From positions 98,410-162,409 of the forward strand of contig CACYZF010000003.1 in NCBI GenBank assembly GCA_902778895.1: DNA of 64,000 nucleotides. Direction: 5' to 3'. This DNA is from an uncultured bacterium. GTDB taxonomy: Bacteria > Verrucomicrobiota > Lentisphaeria > Victivallales > UBA1829. Below are positions 51,225 through 60,178 of the stretch, in pieces. The stretch's first letter is position 1. The number at the start of each line of letters is the position of its first letter. Position numbers and translations under genes: made by a program. The notes below the pieces were generated by a model. That model saw nothing but the letters and a program-made list of their open reading frames with translations, was not told the origin of the DNA and made no database searches.

Positions 51225-51252
51225 ACAATAGCATGTTTTCAGAAAAAATCAA
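51225..51252 (-). promoter_or_regulatory. Promoter of the secretin-like operon
   Basis: Minus strand TTGATT (51252-51247), 16-base spacer ending ACATGC, TATTGT (51230-51225). It matches the surA-like promoter at 5932-5959 closely. Start codon is about 275 bases downstream, so the leader is unusually long. Its 3' part (51008-51050) holds a GATACGG/CCGTATC stem. Confidence 0.65.
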
Positions 51253-51372
51253 GTCTGAAACCATAACATCCGCCGGGAGGCATGATCGAAAACTGAAAGA
51301 AAAGTCCGGGGCCATTTTACGAGTTCCCAATCATAAAACGCGAGTTTTTTATCCTTTTTCGCGTGAGCCGCC

Positions 51373-51401
51373 TTGATAATAGTACGCGCGAAGGGTATAT
51401 T
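51373..51401 (+). promoter_or_regulatory. Promoter of the paaK operon
   Basis: TTGATA (51373-51378), 17-base spacer, TATATT (51396-51401). Leader is about 85 bases. Between this and the divergent secretin promoter (51253-51372) no gene is seen. Confidence 0.7.
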
Positions 51402-51491
51402 ATTAGCCAAAGATTCAGGCAGAAATATGGGGTCGCCATATCTCCGTACGGTCCCACCCTGAAGAACAAAAAACTAACCCAAGGCACCATC

Positions 51492-52820
51492 ATGAAACCC
51501 TCCAAGGCAGTCCCGATGAACCCCATCAGCGCGATGGACTTCATCCCGCAGGAACAGCTCCATTCGCTCCAGCTTGCACGCCTCCGCGAAATGGTCGATC
51601 TCGCCTACGCCAACGTCCCGCTCTTCAAGGCGCGTCTGGACGAGCGCGGCATCAAACCTGACGACATTCAGAAACTCGAGGACATCCGGCTGCTTCCGTT
51701 TACGGTGAAGGCGGATCTCCGCGACACCTATCCCTTCGGCCTCTTCGCCTCGCCGATGGAGGACATCGTGCGCCTCCACGCATCCAGCGGCACGACCGGC
51801 AAGCCCATCGTGGTGGCATATACCCGTCAGGACCTCGACGTCTGGTCGACGGCTGTCGCGCGCGCCCTCGCCGCGGTCGGCGTCCATGAAGGCGACATCG
51901 CGCAGATCTCCTATGGCTACGGCCTCTTCACCGGCGGCCTCGGCGCGCACAGCGGATTCGAGAAGATCGGCGCGACCGTGATCCCGGCCTCCGGCGGCAA
52001 CACGGAACGCCAGGTGATGCTGATGAAAGACTTCGGCGTGACCTGCGTGGCCTGCACCCCGAGCTACTTCCTGCACATGATCGAGACCGCCGAAAAGATG
52101 GGCATCGACATGCGCGAACTTCCCGTCCGCCTCGGCATCTTCGGCGCGGAACCCTGGACCGAAGCCATGCGAGCCCAGATCGAGAAGAAGTCCGGCATCA
52201 AGGCGTACGACATCTACGGCCTCTCCGAGATCGTCGGCCCCGGCGTCGGCTGCTCCTGCCCCGAACAGGAAGGCCTGCATATCTTCGAAGACTTCTTCTA
52301 TCCCGAGATCATCGACCCCGCCACCGGCGAAGTCCTCCCCGACGGAACGGAAGGCGAACTCGTCCTCACGACACTGGCGAAACACGCCATGCCCATGATC
52401 CGTTACCGTACCCGCGACATCACCAGCATCATGACTTCGAAATGCGCCTGCGGACGTACCATCCGCCGCATCAGCAAGATCGGCCGCCGCAGCGACGACA
52501 TGTTCATCATCCGCGGCGTGAACGTCTTCCCGACCCAGATCGAGACCGCGATCATGAGCGTGGAATCGGTTCTGCCCGTGTACCAGATCATCCTGACCCG
52601 CGACCACGGCCTGGACAACATCGAGGTCGACATCGAGGTCAACGAGGCCATCTTCCATGACCGCGTGTCCGCCATCGAGGACATCCGCCACACCATCGGC
52701 CACGCCATCGAACGCATCCTCGGCATCCGCGTCTTCGTCAAGATGTGCGCCCCGAACTCCATCCCGAGAAGCGAAGGCAAGGCCAAACGCGTGATCGACC
52801 GCCGCAACCTCAACGCATAA
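51492..52820 (+). CDS. paaK: Phenylacetate--CoA ligase family protein
   Basis: 442 aa from the ATG at 51492 (AAGG upstream), typical PaaK length. Adenylation motifs: LHASSGTTGKPIVVAYT (P-loop), GVTCVACTPSYFLHM, YDIYGLSEIVGPGVG, and the C-terminal GRRSDDMFIIRGVNVFPTQIE. It makes or, in fermenters, uses aryl-acetyl-CoA with AMP chemistry. With IorAB it would release ATP from indolyl-, phenyl- or hydroxyphenylacetyl-CoA, or activate the acids. First gene of a six-gene operon reaching waaF. Confidence 0.92.
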   Translation: MKPSKAVPMNPISAMDFIPQEQLHSLQLARLREMVDLAYANVPLFKARLDERGIKPDDIQKLEDIRLLPFTVKADLRDTYPFGLFASPMEDIVRLHASSGTTGKPIVVAYTRQDLDVWSTAVARALAAVGVHEGDIAQISYGYGLFTGGLGAHSGFEKIGATVIPASGGNTERQVMLMKDFGVTCVACTPSYFLHMIETAEKMGIDMRELPVRLGIFGAEPWTEAMRAQIEKKSGIKAYDIYGLSEIVGPGVGCSCPEQEGLHIFEDFFYPEIIDPATGEVLPDGTEGELVLTTLAKHAMPMIRYRTRDITSIMTSKCACGRTIRRISKIGRRSDDMFIIRGVNVFPTQIETAIMSVESVLPVYQIILTRDHGLDNIEVDIEVNEAIFHDRVSAIEDIRHTIGHAIERILGIRVFVKMCAPNSIPRSEGKAKRVIDRRNLNA

Positions 52821-52836
52821 AACAGGAGACGTCAGC

Positions 52837-53274
52837 ATGAAACTCAAACAGATTTCTCTCTTCGTCGAGAACAAGCCCGGCACGGTCAACGCCGCACTGA
52901 AACTCCTGGCCGACAACGGGATCAACATCTCCACGCTCTCGCTCAGCGACAGCAAGTTCTTCGGCGTGCTCCGCCTCCTGATCCGCGACTGGGAGAAGGC
53001 TCAAAAACTCCTCGAGGCCAACAACTTCGCGGTCAAGATCACCGACGTCGTCGCGATCGAAGTCGACCACGCCGCTGGCAGCCTCTCCAAGATCCTCGAA
53101 GTCCTCGACCGGCATCAGGTCAACATCGAATACCTGTACGCTTTCGCCGCCGGACTCAACGGCAAGGCCGCCATCATCTTCCGCTTCGCCGACCCCGACG
53201 ACGCCATCGAAAAGATCAAGAGCGAACTCAAGATCGTCGAACCGCTCGATCTCTTCCGGGAAATTCCCAACTGA
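52837..53274 (+). CDS. Tandem ACT-domain protein
   Basis: 145 aa with two ACT domains: LKQISLFVENKPGTVNAALKL with GINISTLSLSD (1-70), and VVAIEVDHAAGSLSKILEVL with VNIEYLYAFA (72-145). Such proteins are a regular neighbour of paaK/ior genes and probably sense an aromatic or other amino acid, possibly modulating IorAB or PaaK. AGGAG precedes the ATG, 16 bases after paaK; the stop shares one base with the next start (TGATG). Confidence 0.88.
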   Translation: MKLKQISLFVENKPGTVNAALKLLADNGINISTLSLSDSKFFGVLRLLIRDWEKAQKLLEANNFAVKITDVVAIEVDHAAGSLSKILEVLDRHQVNIEYLYAFAAGLNGKAAIIFRFADPDDAIEKIKSELKIVEPLDLFREIPN

Positions 53275-54452
53275 TGGAAATAACCGTTCCGGTTTCGCGT
53301 ATCGCGTTCGGGGGCGACGGCGTGGGCCGGCTCCCGGACGGCAAGGTCTGTTTCATCCCGGGCGCCCTGCCCGGGGAAACGGTCCGTGCGGAGATCACCC
53401 ATGAGGCGAAGTCGTTTGCGCGCGCCAGAGTTTTGGACGTTCTGACGGCTTCGCCTGAACGCATCATGCCGGACTGCCCGCTCGCCGGGACCTGTCCCGG
53501 CTGCGTGTACCGTCACGCCTCCTACGACTGCGAGCTGGAATGGAAAAACCGGCAGTTCACCGATTTTCTCACGCGGGGCAACCCCGCCGGAAAGGACATC
53601 CGGTTCCTGCCGCCGCTGGGCGCGCCCTCCCGCAACGGCTGCCGGAACAAGCTTTCATTTGTCTGTGAAAACGGCGCGTTCTGCTACCGCGGACTCGACA
53701 ATAAAACGGCGGTCCCCGTGCGGGACTGCTTGCTCGGACATCCCGACATCCGCACACTCCTCCAGACCGCCAAACCCGGAGCAGACGGAGAAAAACGCAC
53801 GTTCCGCCGGACGCTTCACGACGGCGCGCTGGACTCCGGCTCGGAGGAGTGGCATAATCTCACGCACCTGACGGAACAGCTCGGACCGTACGGGGAGTTC
53901 AGTGTGCCGAAAGCGTCGTTCTTCCAGGTCAACCCTGAAATGTCGCCCAAGCTGGCGGAACGCGTGCTGACACTGCTGAAGGAAACCGGTTCGCAACAGC
54001 TTCTCGAACTCTACTGCGGCGTCGGCGTCTTCTCCATCCTCGCGGCGGAAGCGATTCCCGGCCTCACGGCCTACGCGGTCGAGCTGGATGCGGCGGCGAT
54101 CGAAGCAGCGAAATTCAATGCTACGCAACATGGCGTCTCCGACCGCTGTACATTTCTGGCGGCGGACGCGGGCGAAGCGTTCCACACGCTTGCCTCTTCC
54201 TGCGATCCGGCAAAGTGCTGCGTCCTCGTGGATCCGCCGAGAACGGGTCTTCCGGGCGCTCTGACGCGCGAAATCGGGGAATCCGGCCCGGAGGCCGTCC
54301 TGTACGTTTCCTGCGCTCCTGACACGCTCCGGCGCGATGCGGACCGCCTTGCGGAACACGGATACGCTGTTCAGACGGCGGGCATGGTCGACATGTTTCC
54401 CGCCACCGGGCATTTCGAATCCGTTACGCTTTTCCGGAGGTGCGCATCATGA
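53274..54452 (+). CDS. TrmA/RlmD-family 5-methyluridine RNA methyltransferase
   Basis: 392 aa. TRAM domain VSRIAFGGDGVGRLPDGKV; iron-sulfur ligands CPLAGTCPGCVYRHASYDCE (the usual CxxxxxCxxC set) at about 63-72; SAM site LELYCGVGVFSILAAEAIP; LVDPPRTGLPGALTRE; and the catalytic Cys in VLYVSCAPDTLRRD. It methylates U at C5 in rRNA or tRNA. Whether it matches RlmC, RlmD or TrmA is not resolved. Overlaps radC by four bases. Confidence 0.9.
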   Translation: MEITVPVSRIAFGGDGVGRLPDGKVCFIPGALPGETVRAEITHEAKSFARARVLDVLTASPERIMPDCPLAGTCPGCVYRHASYDCELEWKNRQFTDFLTRGNPAGKDIRFLPPLGAPSRNGCRNKLSFVCENGAFCYRGLDNKTAVPVRDCLLGHPDIRTLLQTAKPGADGEKRTFRRTLHDGALDSGSEEWHNLTHLTEQLGPYGEFSVPKASFFQVNPEMSPKLAERVLTLLKETGSQQLLELYCGVGVFSILAAEAIPGLTAYAVELDAAAIEAAKFNATQHGVSDRCTFLAADAGEAFHTLASSCDPAKCCVLVDPPRTGLPGALTREIGESGPEAVLYVSCAPDTLRRDADRLAEHGYAVQTAGMVDMFPATGHFESVTLFRRCAS

Positions 54453-55165
54453 CGCCGGAAGACAGGCTCGGGCATAGACAGCGCCTGCGTGAGAAATTCG
54501 AGAACTACGAACAGGATGCGTTTCTGGACTACGAACTTCTGGAACTGATTCTGACGTATTCCATCCCGCGCCGCGACGTGAAGCCCATCGCGAAGGAGCT
54601 GATGAACCGGTTCCATACGTTCCCCGGCGTCATGGACGCCCGTCCGGAAGACCTGGAACAGGTGCCCGGCCTCGGCCAGAATTCCATCACGCTGCTGAAA
54701 CTGATCCGCAGCGCGAACGTACGCTATCTGGCGCGGACGATGGAGTCCCTGCCGCTGCTGAATTCGCCTCAGCTCTTCGCCGACTACGCCCGCATGAAGC
54801 TCGGCGACAAAAACAACGAGGTCACCCTCATTTTCTACCTGAACACGCAGAACCGGCTGATCCGTTGCGACACGCTCGGCGCCGGGACGGTCGACGCCGT
54901 CAACATCTTTCCGTCCGAGGTCGCCCGACTGGCGTTGCTCTGCGGCGCGCATTCGGTCGTCCTCTGCCACAACCATCCCGGCGGGACCTTTCTGCCGTCC
55001 CGCGATGACGACGCCGTCACGTTCGACATCAGCAAAGCGCTTGCGTCGCTCGGGATCGTCCTGCTGGACCATGTGATCGTGTCGCGGTTCGGCTATTACA
55101 GCTACCGCCAGCACGAACATGAACGCGGACGCAACAATCTGCTGACGAAACTGGAAGGAGATTGA
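54449..55165 (+). CDS. radC: RadC-family JAB1/MPN-domain protein
   Basis: 238 aa from the ATG at 54449, preferred over the GTG at 54440 because GGAGG lies eight bases before it. The N-terminal helix-hairpin-helix (RPEDLEQVPGLGQNSITLL, about 70-90) is followed by the JAMM metalloprotease-like core: VTLIFYLNTQNRLI, VVLCHNHPGGTFLPSRDD (HxH...D zinc site) and LDHVIVSRFGYYS. Biological role of RadC is unsettled; a DNA-repair function is not proven. Confidence 0.93.
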   Translation: MTPEDRLGHRQRLREKFENYEQDAFLDYELLELILTYSIPRRDVKPIAKELMNRFHTFPGVMDARPEDLEQVPGLGQNSITLLKLIRSANVRYLARTMESLPLLNSPQLFADYARMKLGDKNNEVTLIFYLNTQNRLIRCDTLGAGTVDAVNIFPSEVARLALLCGAHSVVLCHNHPGGTFLPSRDDDAVTFDISKALASLGIVLLDHVIVSRFGYYSYRQHEHERGRNNLLTKLEGD

Positions 55166-55167
55166 AC

Positions 55168-55584
55168 ATGATATTCGGAATCGGAACGGACATCGCCGAC
55201 TGCGTCCGCGTGGGCTCCATCTACGCGAAGCACGGCCACCATTTCGTCAAAAACATCCTCACGCCCGCCGAACTCGAACGCATGGCGGAGCTGAAGGACC
55301 CGAAGGAATATATCGCGGGGCGCTGGGCCGCCAAGGAGGCGTTCTCCAAGGCGCTCGGCACGGGCATGTGCGCGGAATGCGCGTTCGTGGAGATTGAGGT
55401 GCTGTCCAACGAACGCGGCAAACCGTTCGTGAAACTGTACGCCGCGACCGCCGAGACCGCGAAACGCCTCGGCATCACCCGCATCCACGTCTCCATCAGC
55501 CACGAACGCGAACTCGCGACGGCATTCGTCGTGCTCGAAGCGGCAGACGGTACAGCCGCAGACAACAAGGAGGCTCAACCATGA
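55168..55584 (+). CDS. acpS: Holo-[acyl-carrier-protein] synthase
   Basis: 138 aa from the ATG at 55168, with AAGGAG eight bases upstream. FGIGTDIADCVRVGSI (first Mg ligand Asp), AGRWAAKEAFSKALGTGM (Glu and Lys), and IHVSISHERELATAFVVLEA are the three AcpS motifs. It transfers 4'-phosphopantetheine from CoA to acyl carrier protein. Stop overlaps the waaF-like gene (ATGA). Confidence 0.95.
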   Translation: MIFGIGTDIADCVRVGSIYAKHGHHFVKNILTPAELERMAELKDPKEYIAGRWAAKEAFSKALGTGMCAECAFVEIEVLSNERGKPFVKLYAATAETAKRLGITRIHVSISHERELATAFVVLEAADGTAADNKEAQP

Positions 55585-56630
55585 CCACCCGGCCCGAACA
55601 ATGGCGCGAAGGTCTGCTCGTGCGGTCGCCGAACTGGCTCGGCGATCTCGTGATGACGTTTCCCGCGCTCATGCTCCTGAAACGCATTCTCCCCGAATTC
55701 TGCTCTCTCTCCGTGATCTGTCCCGCGGGGCTCGCGCCAGTGCTCGACGCGCTGGACGAGACGGTCGACGAGATCATTCCCGTGGCCGATCCGCATGCGT
55801 TCCCGACACGCAAGGAAATGTTCCCCCTTGCACACCGGCATTTCGGCGCGGGCATCCTCTTCAACAACTCGCTCCGGGACGCCCTCGTAATGCGCTATCT
55901 GGGCGTGAAACGGCTTTACGGTGCGGCGGCGCGCGGACGCTCCATCCTGCTCCGCGAACCGATCATGTTCCCCAAACGCATTTCCGGACAGCTCAATCCG
56001 CCGCATCAGGCGAAACGCTGCCTCGAAGTCGCGAAAAAACTCGGCATCGACGAATGGGACGGCGTGTCCATGCCTGCCATCCATCCGGATTTCGACGCCA
56101 AACGGTTTGAATTGGCGTTCGAACGTCCCTTCCCCGATGAGAAGCATCCCGTCCTCGCGGTCGCGCCGGGGGCGGCGTTCGGCGACGCCAAACGCTGGGA
56201 CGCAAGCGCATTCCATGCCGTGGCGGACCACTGGCAGAGGAACCGCGACGGATCCGTGATCCTGCTCGGATCGAAGACGGAAGCGCCGATCTGCGAAAAA
56301 TGCGCCGAAGGGCTGACGCCCGGCCTGACGCTGAACCTCGCCGGAAAGACTTCGCTCCATGCGCTCATGTTTATCCTGAAGCACGCCGCATACTGCGTCG
56401 CGAACGACAGCGGCATCATGCACCTGGCCGCCGCAATCGGCACGCCCGGCACCGCGGTCTTCGGGTCCACCGACATGGCCGCCACGGGGCCGCTTTCCCC
56501 GAAATGGAACGTCCTGTACCGCAAGGAACCCTGCTCGCCGTGTTTCAAGCACGTCTGCCCTCTCGGCACGCGCGCCTGCATGCAGGCGATCAAGGTCGAC
56601 GACGTACTGAAGACCCTCCCGAAAGACTAA
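55581..56630 (+). CDS. waaF: ADP-heptose--LPS heptosyltransferase (GT9, WaaF-like)
   Basis: 349 aa. LLVRSPNWLGDLVMTFPAL near residue 12 is the WaaF N-terminal signature, AVAPGAAFGDAKRWDA the central donor loop, and ANDSGIMHLAAAIGTPGTAVFGSTD the heptose-ADP binding site. It adds L-glycero-D-manno-heptose to LPS inner core at the cytoplasmic face. It completes an LPS set with HldA and the WaaG-like protein. Last gene of the paaK operon. Confidence 0.92.
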   Translation: MTTRPEQWREGLLVRSPNWLGDLVMTFPALMLLKRILPEFCSLSVICPAGLAPVLDALDETVDEIIPVADPHAFPTRKEMFPLAHRHFGAGILFNNSLRDALVMRYLGVKRLYGAAARGRSILLREPIMFPKRISGQLNPPHQAKRCLEVAKKLGIDEWDGVSMPAIHPDFDAKRFELAFERPFPDEKHPVLAVAPGAAFGDAKRWDASAFHAVADHWQRNRDGSVILLGSKTEAPICEKCAEGLTPGLTLNLAGKTSLHALMFILKHAAYCVANDSGIMHLAAAIGTPGTAVFGSTDMAATGPLSPKWNVLYRKEPCSPCFKHVCPLGTRACMQAIKVDDVLKTLPKD

Positions 56631-56642
56631 ACTTCCACAGCC

Positions 56643-57305
56643 TCAATCATTTCCCTGCACGATGATCCCTTTCGCCCAGGCGAAAAGCATCTTCGAGGCA
56701 TCGGCAAAATCAACGGGAATACCGGCCTTCATGGCCAAATAAGTCCGGACGATCTCCCTGTCGCCGGCATCCATAAAATGTAAAAGTTCGTCCAGTCGGC
56801 TGCAATATTTCCCTGTGCGCCGGAAAGTGATTGCACGAATTGTAAAAGTCGCCGTTTTATACAGGCCGCGAAGGATCCCTTCATCCTTTTCGTAGAGCAT
56901 GTTATGAACGCAGGCATGGTAAACGCCGCAGGCTCCGGTCAGGATTGCGCGGTCGATGTCGCCGGGCTTTACAAGCGCCAGAACTTCGTCCAGACTGCCG
57001 ATGACCGGTTTCGTATCGCGGCAGAACTGGAACAGCTCCGACGGTTCCCAGTGCAGGAGCTCCTCTTTCCCGGACAGGAACCCGCAGACCAGCTCTCTGT
57101 ATTCGAGCGAATCCAGCATGGCGTCATAGGACGCGATATCCTCCGCGGTCAGCGCATCCAGGATTACGACCAGGTCGATGTCGCTGGATTCCGTCGCCTC
57201 GCCCCGGGCATAACTGCCCTGAAGCCCGGCGAACCACACGCGTTTCCCGAACGTCTTCCGCAAGGCCTGCGTAAAACGTTCCAGCCAGGATCCGAGGTCA
57301 AGCAT
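56643..57305 (-). CDS. Nucleotidyltransferase (MNT-type) fused to a helical HEPN-like region
   Basis: 220 aa. Residues 24-50 carry the polymerase-beta-type site GSYARGEATESSDIDLVVIL (GSxARG and two Asp), typical of minimal nucleotidyltransferases. The C-terminal half (about 105-220) is helical and contains ACGVYHACVHNMLYEK and RRTGKYCSRLDELL, which recall HEPN or substrate-binding helices. Such fusions occur in toxin-antitoxin-like and aminoglycoside-modifying groups. No substrate can be assigned. GGAGG precedes the ATG. It is co-transcribed 21 bases after a MarR regulator. Confidence 0.65.
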   Translation of the reverse strand: MLDLGSWLERFTQALRKTFGKRVWFAGLQGSYARGEATESSDIDLVVILDALTAEDIASYDAMLDSLEYRELVCGFLSGKEELLHWEPSELFQFCRDTKPVIGSLDEVLALVKPGDIDRAILTGACGVYHACVHNMLYEKDEGILRGLYKTATFTIRAITFRRTGKYCSRLDELLHFMDAGDREIVRTYLAMKAGIPVDFADASKMLFAWAKGIIVQGND

Positions 57306-57326
57306 AACAACCTCCGTTCGGGAGGC

Positions 57327-57824
57327 TCAATCCTCTTTTTCGGATTCCGCGGCCTGTTCTTCGACTTCGGGCTGAAGCGTCTCGACCATCTGCTCCAGGA
57401 CCTCCAGGAAGATCTGCTGTTTCTTCTCGTCGATGTTCCGGAAGAAATGGTCCATGTAGTCGGTGAAGTAGTTGTCGTGGCGGCGTTTCAGCGCGATGCC
57501 CTGTTTCGTGAGGGAGATATGGATCGCGCGGCGGTCTTCGCTGGACTGTTCGCGCTGAACGATGCCGTCTTCCACGAGGGAATCGATCGTCTGGGACACA
57601 GCGCCGGGGGTCAGGCCGAAGACTTCGGCGATGTCCTTCAGCATCGGGGGCTGGTCCATATTGGCGAAAAGATAGCTGATGACGCGGATCTTGCCAAGCG
57701 TTATCTTCTTGTTGTTGAGCGTGTTTCCGGGGGCTCCGAGGACACGGAGCAGGTCGGTGATCTGAAAGAGGAGTTCCCAGGACATCTGGGGGGTGCGGCG
57801 GGTGGATGCGGGGGTGGCCGGCAT
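57327..57824 (-). CDS. MarR-family transcription regulator
   Basis: 165 aa. Winged helix with LKDIAEVFGLTPGAVSQTID (recognition helix, about 60-80) and wing SSEDRRAIHISLTKQG (DRR). Flanking helices serve dimerisation, and the tail is acidic (EVEEQAAESEKED). AAGGAG lies upstream of the ATG at 57824. It probably represses itself and the downstream nucleotidyltransferase through the palindrome over its promoter. Confidence 0.88.
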   Translation of the reverse strand: MPATPASTRRTPQMSWELLFQITDLLRVLGAPGNTLNNKKITLGKIRVISYLFANMDQPPMLKDIAEVFGLTPGAVSQTIDSLVEDGIVQREQSSEDRRAIHISLTKQGIALKRRHDNYFTDYMDHFFRNIDEKKQQIFLEVLEQMVETLQPEVEEQAAESEKED

Positions 57825-57876
57825 ATTGTTTATTCTCCTTACCGTTTAAGGTATGTGATTTTTTTAGGGATAGAAA

Positions 57877-57918
57877 TATGTTGATATTATACTATACAAC
57901 ATAAAAACGGAAATGCAA
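57877..57918 (-). promoter_or_regulatory. MarR promoter with overlapping palindromic operator
   Basis: Minus strand TTGCAT (57918-57913), 16-base spacer, TATAGT (57896-57891). An inverted repeat TATGTTG-N13-CAACATA (57877-57883 and 57897-57903) brackets the -10, the size and symmetry expected of a MarR site. Confidence 0.6.
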
Positions 57919-57994
57919 GCCGGAAATCCGAAAAATACAATATATAGAAAAAACGCCTTGAAACCAATGACGGCAAGGCAAACGGAGGAAAAAA

Positions 57995-58870
57995 TCAGTC
58001 GCGTCCGAGCGAGTTTTCCCCGCCCGTGAACTGGTCCAGACCGTAATCGGAGGCAGCCGAGGACTTCCAGCCGCGCTGACGCGCCGCCTCGTACAGCAGG
58101 ATGGTCGCGGCGGTCGCCACGTTCAGGGAATCCATCAGACCGAGCATCGGGATCACGACCTTCTGGTCGGCGGAATCCATCCAGTACGGGGTCAGGCCGA
58201 ACTGCTCCGCGCCGACCACGATCGCCACGCCGTGCGCCATGTCCGCGTCCGTGAAATTCTGTTTGGTGTGCGGCGTGGCGGCGAGCGTGCGGATGCCGAA
58301 GGAACGGAGCCAGGCGAGGCATTCCTCAGAGGTGGCTTCGGCGAGCGGGACGGAGAAGATCGCGCCGGTGCTGGCGCGGATCACGTTCGGATTGTAGAAG
58401 TCGGTCTGCTTGTTGCAGACGATCATGGCTGTGGCGCCGACGGCGTCCGCGCTACGGAGCATGGAGCCGAGATTGCCGGGCTTTTCGATGGTCTCCGCCA
58501 CGAGATAAAGGCCGTTCTTTATCTTCGGGATGTCGGCGAGCGTCTTGCGTTTGACCTCGATTACGGCGATCAGGCCCTCGGGACGGTCGCGGTAGGCGAG
58601 TTTGCGGAGGATGTCCTCCGTGCAGCGGTAGAGCGACGCGCCGTGCGAAGCAAGGGAATCCAGCAGCGCGTCCTCGTTTTCGCCGAGGAAGAGTTCGGGA
58701 CAGTAGAAGACTTCGTGGAACTTCAGGCCGATTGCGTCCGCGCGGAAGAGTTCGCGGTAGCCTTCGAGCAGCGTCACGCCCTGCGCGTCGCGTTCCTTGC
58801 GTTCCCGCAGGGATGCGGCGTATTTGACCTTCGGATTCTTCAGACTGGTGAGGAGTTCGTCGTGTCGCAT
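57995..58870 (-). CDS. SpoU/TrmH-family RNA 2'-O-methyltransferase
   Basis: 291 aa. The N-terminal substrate-binding domain (TSLKNPKVKYAASLRERKER, LLEGYRELFRA) precedes the SPOUT domain with trefoil-knot motifs ETIEKPGNLGSMLRSADAVG, VVGAEQFGLTPYW and IPMLGLMDSLNVATAATILL. The last motif has Ala where Ser is usual in DSLNVS. Target could be rRNA or tRNA ribose. It is 30 bases downstream of the aminotransferase gene, same strand. Confidence 0.88.
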   Translation of the reverse strand: MRHDELLTSLKNPKVKYAASLRERKERDAQGVTLLEGYRELFRADAIGLKFHEVFYCPELFLGENEDALLDSLASHGASLYRCTEDILRKLAYRDRPEGLIAVIEVKRKTLADIPKIKNGLYLVAETIEKPGNLGSMLRSADAVGATAMIVCNKQTDFYNPNVIRASTGAIFSVPLAEATSEECLAWLRSFGIRTLAATPHTKQNFTDADMAHGVAIVVGAEQFGLTPYWMDSADQKVVIPMLGLMDSLNVATAATILLYEAARQRGWKSSAASDYGLDQFTGGENSLGRD

Positions 58871-58900
58871 GGCGGCTGCCGGGGTGGGATCGTACCGTTG

Positions 58901-60178
58901 TCAGGCTTTTTTGTCCGCAAGGAGCTTCCGGACGCCGGCGAGTTTCACGCAGACGCAGAAGAGCTCGATGGCGGTCTTCAGTTCGTCGAGCGGCGGATAG
59001 GACGGCGCGATGCGGATGTTGCGGTCGAGCGGATCGTGGTGCAGCGGGAACGTCGAGCCGGGTCCGGTCAGTTTGACGCCGGCGTCCTTCGCAAGTTCGA
59101 TGACGGCCGTCGCGCAGCCGGGGATAGTGTCAAGAGCGATGAAATAGCCGCCTTTCGGACGGATCCAGGAGGCGAGCCCGGTCCCGCCGAGTTCGCGTTC
59201 GAGCGTATTGAGCACGAGGTCGAATTTCGGGCGGAGTTCGCGCGCCAGGACGCGCATGTGTTCGCGAACGCCCTCGGCGCTCTTCAGATAACGCACGGTG
59301 CGGAGCTGGTTGAGCTTGTCCGGGCCGATGGTCTGAATGCTCATGTGATGCTTCAGTTCGGCGAAGTTGCCGGGACCGGTGGCGAGCAACGCCACGCCGG
59401 CGCCGGGGAACGTGATCTTCGAGGTCGAGAAGAAATAATAGACGCGTTCGGGGTTGCCGGCGGCTTCGGCGCTCGCGAAGATGTCCTTAAGATGGCATTC
59501 CTCGTAGATGTGATGCACGCCGTAGGCGTTGTCCCAGAAGATGCGGAAATCGGGCGCGGCGGTTTTCATGGAGGCCAGACGGTCGACGGTCTCATCGGAG
59601 TAGCACACGCCCTGCGGATTGGAGTACAGCGGGACGCACCAGATGCCCTTCACGGCATCGTCGGAACCGGCGATCTTCTCGACCACGTCCATGTCGGGGC
59701 CGGTCTCGGTCATCGGGATCGGGATCATTTCGATGCCGAGGTCCTCGCAGATCGCGAAATGGCGGTCGTAGCCGGGACACGGACAGAGGAATTTGACGAT
59801 CGGGAGGCGTCCCCACGGCGTGTGGCCGTGCGTGCCGAACACCCAGTGGCGCACGATCGTGTCGTACATCATGTTCAGGCTGGAGTTGCCGCCGATCATG
59901 AGGCGGTCGCGCGGGATGCCGAGCAGCTCGGAGAAGAGCTTGCGGGCCTCGTGGATGCCTTCCAGACAGCCGTAGTTTCGCGCGTCGATGCCGCCCTCGA
60001 CCATGTAGCCGTCGAGGCGGTCCAGGATGCCGTTCGTCAGGTCGAGCTGGCTGCCGGAGGGTTTCCCGCGGGACATGTCGAGCTTGAGGTTGCGGGCCTT
60101 ATATCCGGCATACTGGCGTTCAAGTTCGGCCTGAATCTCTCTCAGGCGTTCCGCGGACTGTTCGGTATAGTTATCCAT
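58901..60178 (-). CDS. Class I aminotransferase, aspartate aminotransferase Ic-like
   Basis: 425 aa. LKLDMSRGKPSGSQLDLTNG near residues 32-51 and GNSSLNMMYDTI are typical of the PF12897 type of aspartate aminotransferase. The PLP lysine is in FFSTSKITFPGAGV (about 260), with Asp/Tyr in FWDNAYGVHH and the carboxylate Arg in DRNIRIAPSYPP near the end. Candidate reaction: aspartate/2-oxoglutarate transamination. Aromatic substrates, which would feed IorAB, cannot be excluded. Confidence 0.88.
   Translation of the reverse strand: MDNYTEQSAERLREIQAELERQYAGYKARNLKLDMSRGKPSGSQLDLTNGILDRLDGYMVEGGIDARNYGCLEGIHEARKLFSELLGIPRDRLMIGGNSSLNMMYDTIVRHWVFGTHGHTPWGRLPIVKFLCPCPGYDRHFAICEDLGIEMIPIPMTETGPDMDVVEKIAGSDDAVKGIWCVPLYSNPQGVCYSDETVDRLASMKTAAPDFRIFWDNAYGVHHIYEECHLKDIFASAEAAGNPERVYYFFSTSKITFPGAGVALLATGPGNFAELKHHMSIQTIGPDKLNQLRTVRYLKSAEGVREHMRVLARELRPKFDLVLNTLERELGGTGLASWIRPKGGYFIALDTIPGCATAVIELAKDAGVKLTGPGSTFPLHHDPLDRNIRIAPSYPPLDELKTAIELFCVCVKLAGVRKLLADKKA

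Noticed and set aside
50949..51225. Known riboswitch in the secretin leader
   Set aside because: Looked for cyclic-di-GMP, glycine and cobalamin landmarks; none matched convincingly.
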